A DNA stretch of 38,290 nucleotides, from IMG/VR virus record IMGVR_UViG_3300043399_000330, positions 1 through 38,290 of that record; one strand, written 5' to 3'. Origin of the DNA: a virus. Each line of letters begins with the position of its first letter. The stretch's first letter is position 1. Below are positions 36,849 through 38,290 of the stretch, in pieces. The notes beneath the pieces are model-generated. The model worked only from the letters and a program-made list of their open reading frames with translations, was not told the DNA's origin and searched no databases. The position numbers and the translations under genes are program-made.

Positions 36849-37243
36849 GTGTTGCTCCTTGCGCGGATGGCGTTGATTGTCGCCACCGTGAGGCCGTGCT
36901 TTCCGATTGACTCGACGATCTTGATGCACGCATCACGCTCGGCTGCCGCTACTTCCTTGGCAATGAACACACAGCGCTTCTCGTGTGCCTCGCGCTCTTC
37001 TTCTCTAGCCTGCTTCACTGCATCTCGCATGATGCCGAGGTGGTGCTCGGCACAGGCTTTGCGCTCTTCCTCTCGTGCTCGGGCAATGGCTGCGCGACAA
37101 CCCGGAGGTCGGCTGGTGGCAATGCGTTCGCGCTCATGCTCTGCGACTAGGGCTGCGAAGCGATAGATCGCCTCGTCCTTTTCATCACAGTAGGAATAGA
37201 GTCCGGCCTCAACGCATAGGCGGATGATGTCGTCGCGGGTCAT
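36845..37243 (-). CDS. Hypothetical early protein of the MTRDDIIR type (132 aa)
   Basis: The start MTRDDIIRLCVEAGLYSYCD followed by IYRFAALVAEHERERI is a recurring pattern in phage early proteins. The middle is a long charged helix with two similar segments (AIARAREEERKACAEHHLGI and AVKQAREEEREAHEKRCVFI), an internal duplication of about 24 residues, then ERDACIKIVESIG. Four-base overlaps join it to both neighbours. Function unknown; a coiled-coil adaptor is plausible. Confidence 0.8.
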   Translation of the reverse strand: MTRDDIIRLCVEAGLYSYCDEKDEAIYRFAALVAEHERERIATSRPPGCRAAIARAREEERKACAEHHLGIMRDAVKQAREEEREAHEKRCVFIAKEVAAAERDACIKIVESIGKHGLTVATINAIRARSNT

Positions 37244-37626
37244 GCTTCACCTCCAGTTGCCTTGGCGATGGCGGCGCGGGCTGCAATCAGCCGCATCCTG
37301 TCTTCGTGGCGCTCGGCTTTGTTCAGCGGCGAGCCCGCTCTGCAATAGGCTTCGTCCAACTCCTGCAGCGCCTCCAGCAGATCCGGTGCGGCGGCGATCA
37401 GGCGGGCGTTGGCTTCTTGCATCGCGTCCCACTCAGCGCGTGGAAACTGAGTCCACAGCTCGTAGGCGATGGCCATCGTGCAGGCGTCATTGCCAAGGTG
37501 ATAAACAGGGCAGTCGTGGGAATAGCGCGGTCCTAGCGCCTTGCTCACATCAGCGTGAACGCTCAGACCAGCGCCTCTAGTGTGCTTGGCCGTCCACGGC
37601 CCCGGTGTGTGTTGTGTGTTGCTCAT
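37240..37626 (-). CDS. Conserved early protein of the HTPGPW type (128 aa)
   Basis: MSNTQHTPGPWTAKHTRGAG at the N-terminus and AMQEANARLIAAAPDLLEAL near residue 85 are the two hallmarks of a very common, uncharacterised phage family (HTPGPW ... NARLIAAAPDLLEAL). The end is Ala-rich (IAARAAIAKATGGEA). ATG 37626 overlaps the upstream stop by four bases. Presence in hundreds of phages without assigned function makes it a host-takeover or counter-defence candidate only by context. Confidence 0.85.
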   Translation of the reverse strand: MSNTQHTPGPWTAKHTRGAGLSVHADVSKALGPRYSHDCPVYHLGNDACTMAIAYELWTQFPRAEWDAMQEANARLIAAAPDLLEALQELDEAYCRAGSPLNKAERHEDRMRLIAARAAIAKATGGEA

Positions 37627-38290
37627 TTCGTTTCTCCTGTGATGAGATGGGCACGTTCTACTGACCTTACAATTGCTCGGATGGCGTCTTGGAACTCTTG
37701 GCTTCTACGAACCTGCTCATTAGTCCAGCCGGTTGGCGCACCACCGAAGTTCCTAGCAAAAAAGAACTGCGCACCAACGGCACAGTTTGCAATATCTTCA
37801 TCCGTCAGCGGCCTGGTCTTGAAAGTCCCATGCTCCTCCTCGATCCGGCGCACGATCTCGAAGATGTTGCCGTGGAAGACGCCTTCGTCGGCCAGCTCCT
37901 GGATGCGCTGCTGGGTCAGCGGCTGCTGCGCTGGCGCAAAGCCCCACAGGGTTGCCAAACGCTTCTGCGTGGATTTGCAGTTAAGATTCAGGCCCGTTAC
38001 CTGTACCTCCGGTGCTGCGGCGAGCATGGTGCGATACAGACTTTTACCAACACTCATTCGGTGCGCGCGAAATTCTTGCGCGTAGCCATTAACGGTAGCC
38101 TGAAGCATCTCCGATGTTGGCTCCACTGGCACCAGCTTCCAGCCTTGAGGTATGGCGGGGTGCTGCGCTGGCTGCGGGTGGGTGTAGAGGCTGACTACAC
38201 TGTGCTCGCGGTCTGTCATTTCGTCGCATAGGTCTTCTAGGTCGTGCACCAGTTCCTCGTTAGGCTGGTCAGGAAAGTAGACGGCGTAGG
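37623..38290 (-). CDS. Early-operon protein, C-terminal part (gene spans the contig junction)
   Basis: Continuation of the gene starting at 232; bases 38210-38290 duplicate 1-81. The joined product is 272 residues. After the helical N-terminus come HPAIPQGWKLVPVEPTSEML, a motif common in phage and prophage hypothetical proteins (P-x-G-W-K-L-V-P-x-x-P-T-x-E-M), then YRTMLAAAPEVQ and a C-terminal domain beginning PLTQQRIQELADEGVFHGNI with an acidic DEDIANCAVGAQFFFARNFG. The domain-like parts suggest a modular protein. Function unknown. Confidence 0.85.
   Translation of the reverse strand, partial: YAVYFPDQPNEELVHDLEDLCDEMTDREHSVVSLYTHPQPAQHPAIPQGWKLVPVEPTSEMLQATVNGYAQEFRAHRMSVGKSLYRTMLAAAPEVQVTGLNLNCKSTQKRLATLWGFAPAQQPLTQQRIQELADEGVFHGNIFEIVRRIEEEHGTFKTRPLTDEDIANCAVGAQFFFARNFGGAPTGWTNEQVRRSQEFQDAIRAIVRSVERAHLITGETK
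38210..38290. repeat. Terminal direct repeat, right copy
   Basis: Identical to bases 1-81. Removing one copy and joining the ends restores a single 819-base reading frame, so the unique length is 38,209 bases. Confidence 0.95.

Noticed and set aside
1-38290. Diversity-generating retroelement, suspected because of the podovirus layout with a variable fibre region
   Set aside because: No reverse transcriptase reading frame and no template/variable repeat pair with adenine-specific differences was seen.
1-38290. CRISPR array, integrase or attachment site
   Set aside because: No regularly spaced repeats of 24-40 bases with unique spacers and no tyrosine or serine integrase motifs were found; the phage appears lytic.

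Overview
This window looks like the complete genome of a short-tailed (podovirus-type), apparently strictly lytic phage. Its virion genes follow the order of Salmonella phage P22. The first and last 81 bases are identical, and one reading frame (272 codons) runs unbroken through that junction, so the sequence is a circular or circularly permuted genome of about 38,209 unique bases cut at an arbitrary point. I see no integrase, no CI-type repressor, no RNA polymerase and no tRNA. The G+C-rich composition and the families seen suggest a host among the Betaproteobacteria (Burkholderiales-like); this is inference only.

Layout. (1) A leftward early operon runs from 2870 down to 1, across the junction, and on from 38209 to 36204, ending at a terminator near 36180. 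It holds about 16 small, mostly uncharacterised genes, many joined by 4-base ATGA overlaps. (2) A short rightward cluster (2979-4318) has a Cro-like regulator, a 27-codon remnant of a cytosine-C5 methyltransferase, an HNH endonuclease and a conserved hypothetical gene, and ends at a terminator. (3) Bases 4396-4632 have no convincing gene but can fold into a multi-helix RNA between a promoter-like element and an intrinsic terminator. (4) A leftward recombination and replication cassette (9441 to 4637) encodes a Sak4-like ATPase, a DUF669 protein, a PD-(D/E)XK exonuclease, a superfamily 2 helicase, a VRR-NUC nuclease and a small Cys protein. (5) A palindromic divergent promoter (9491-9525) separates it from the rightward genes: a small HTH regulator, a TOPRIM primase-helicase, then a repeat-rich origin candidate with a consensus DnaA box (11785-11930).

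(6) The rightward late block (11952-36177) contains a DUF3310 protein, a secreted peptide, both terminase subunits, P22-type portal, scaffold and coat, a terminator, head-completion protein gp4, a group of fibre or decoration genes of different composition, gp10, a likely tail needle, three ejection proteins (gp7/gp20/gp16-like), a tailspike with a P22-type head-binding domain, and a lysis cassette (two holin candidates around a T4-type lysozyme, no recognisable spanin).

How it works together (inference): two small HTH regulators sit at two divergent promoter regions that set leftward against rightward transcription. Primase-helicase plus host DnaA would start replication near 11.8-11.9 kb, and the Sak4/exonuclease/helicase set would recombine DNA into concatemers for headful packaging. 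Gene order supports the virion assignments even where sequence similarity is weak. The most novel items are the structured RNA at 4411-4632, the origin, the symmetric promoter, the methyltransferase remnant and a candidate +1 frameshift at 23473.
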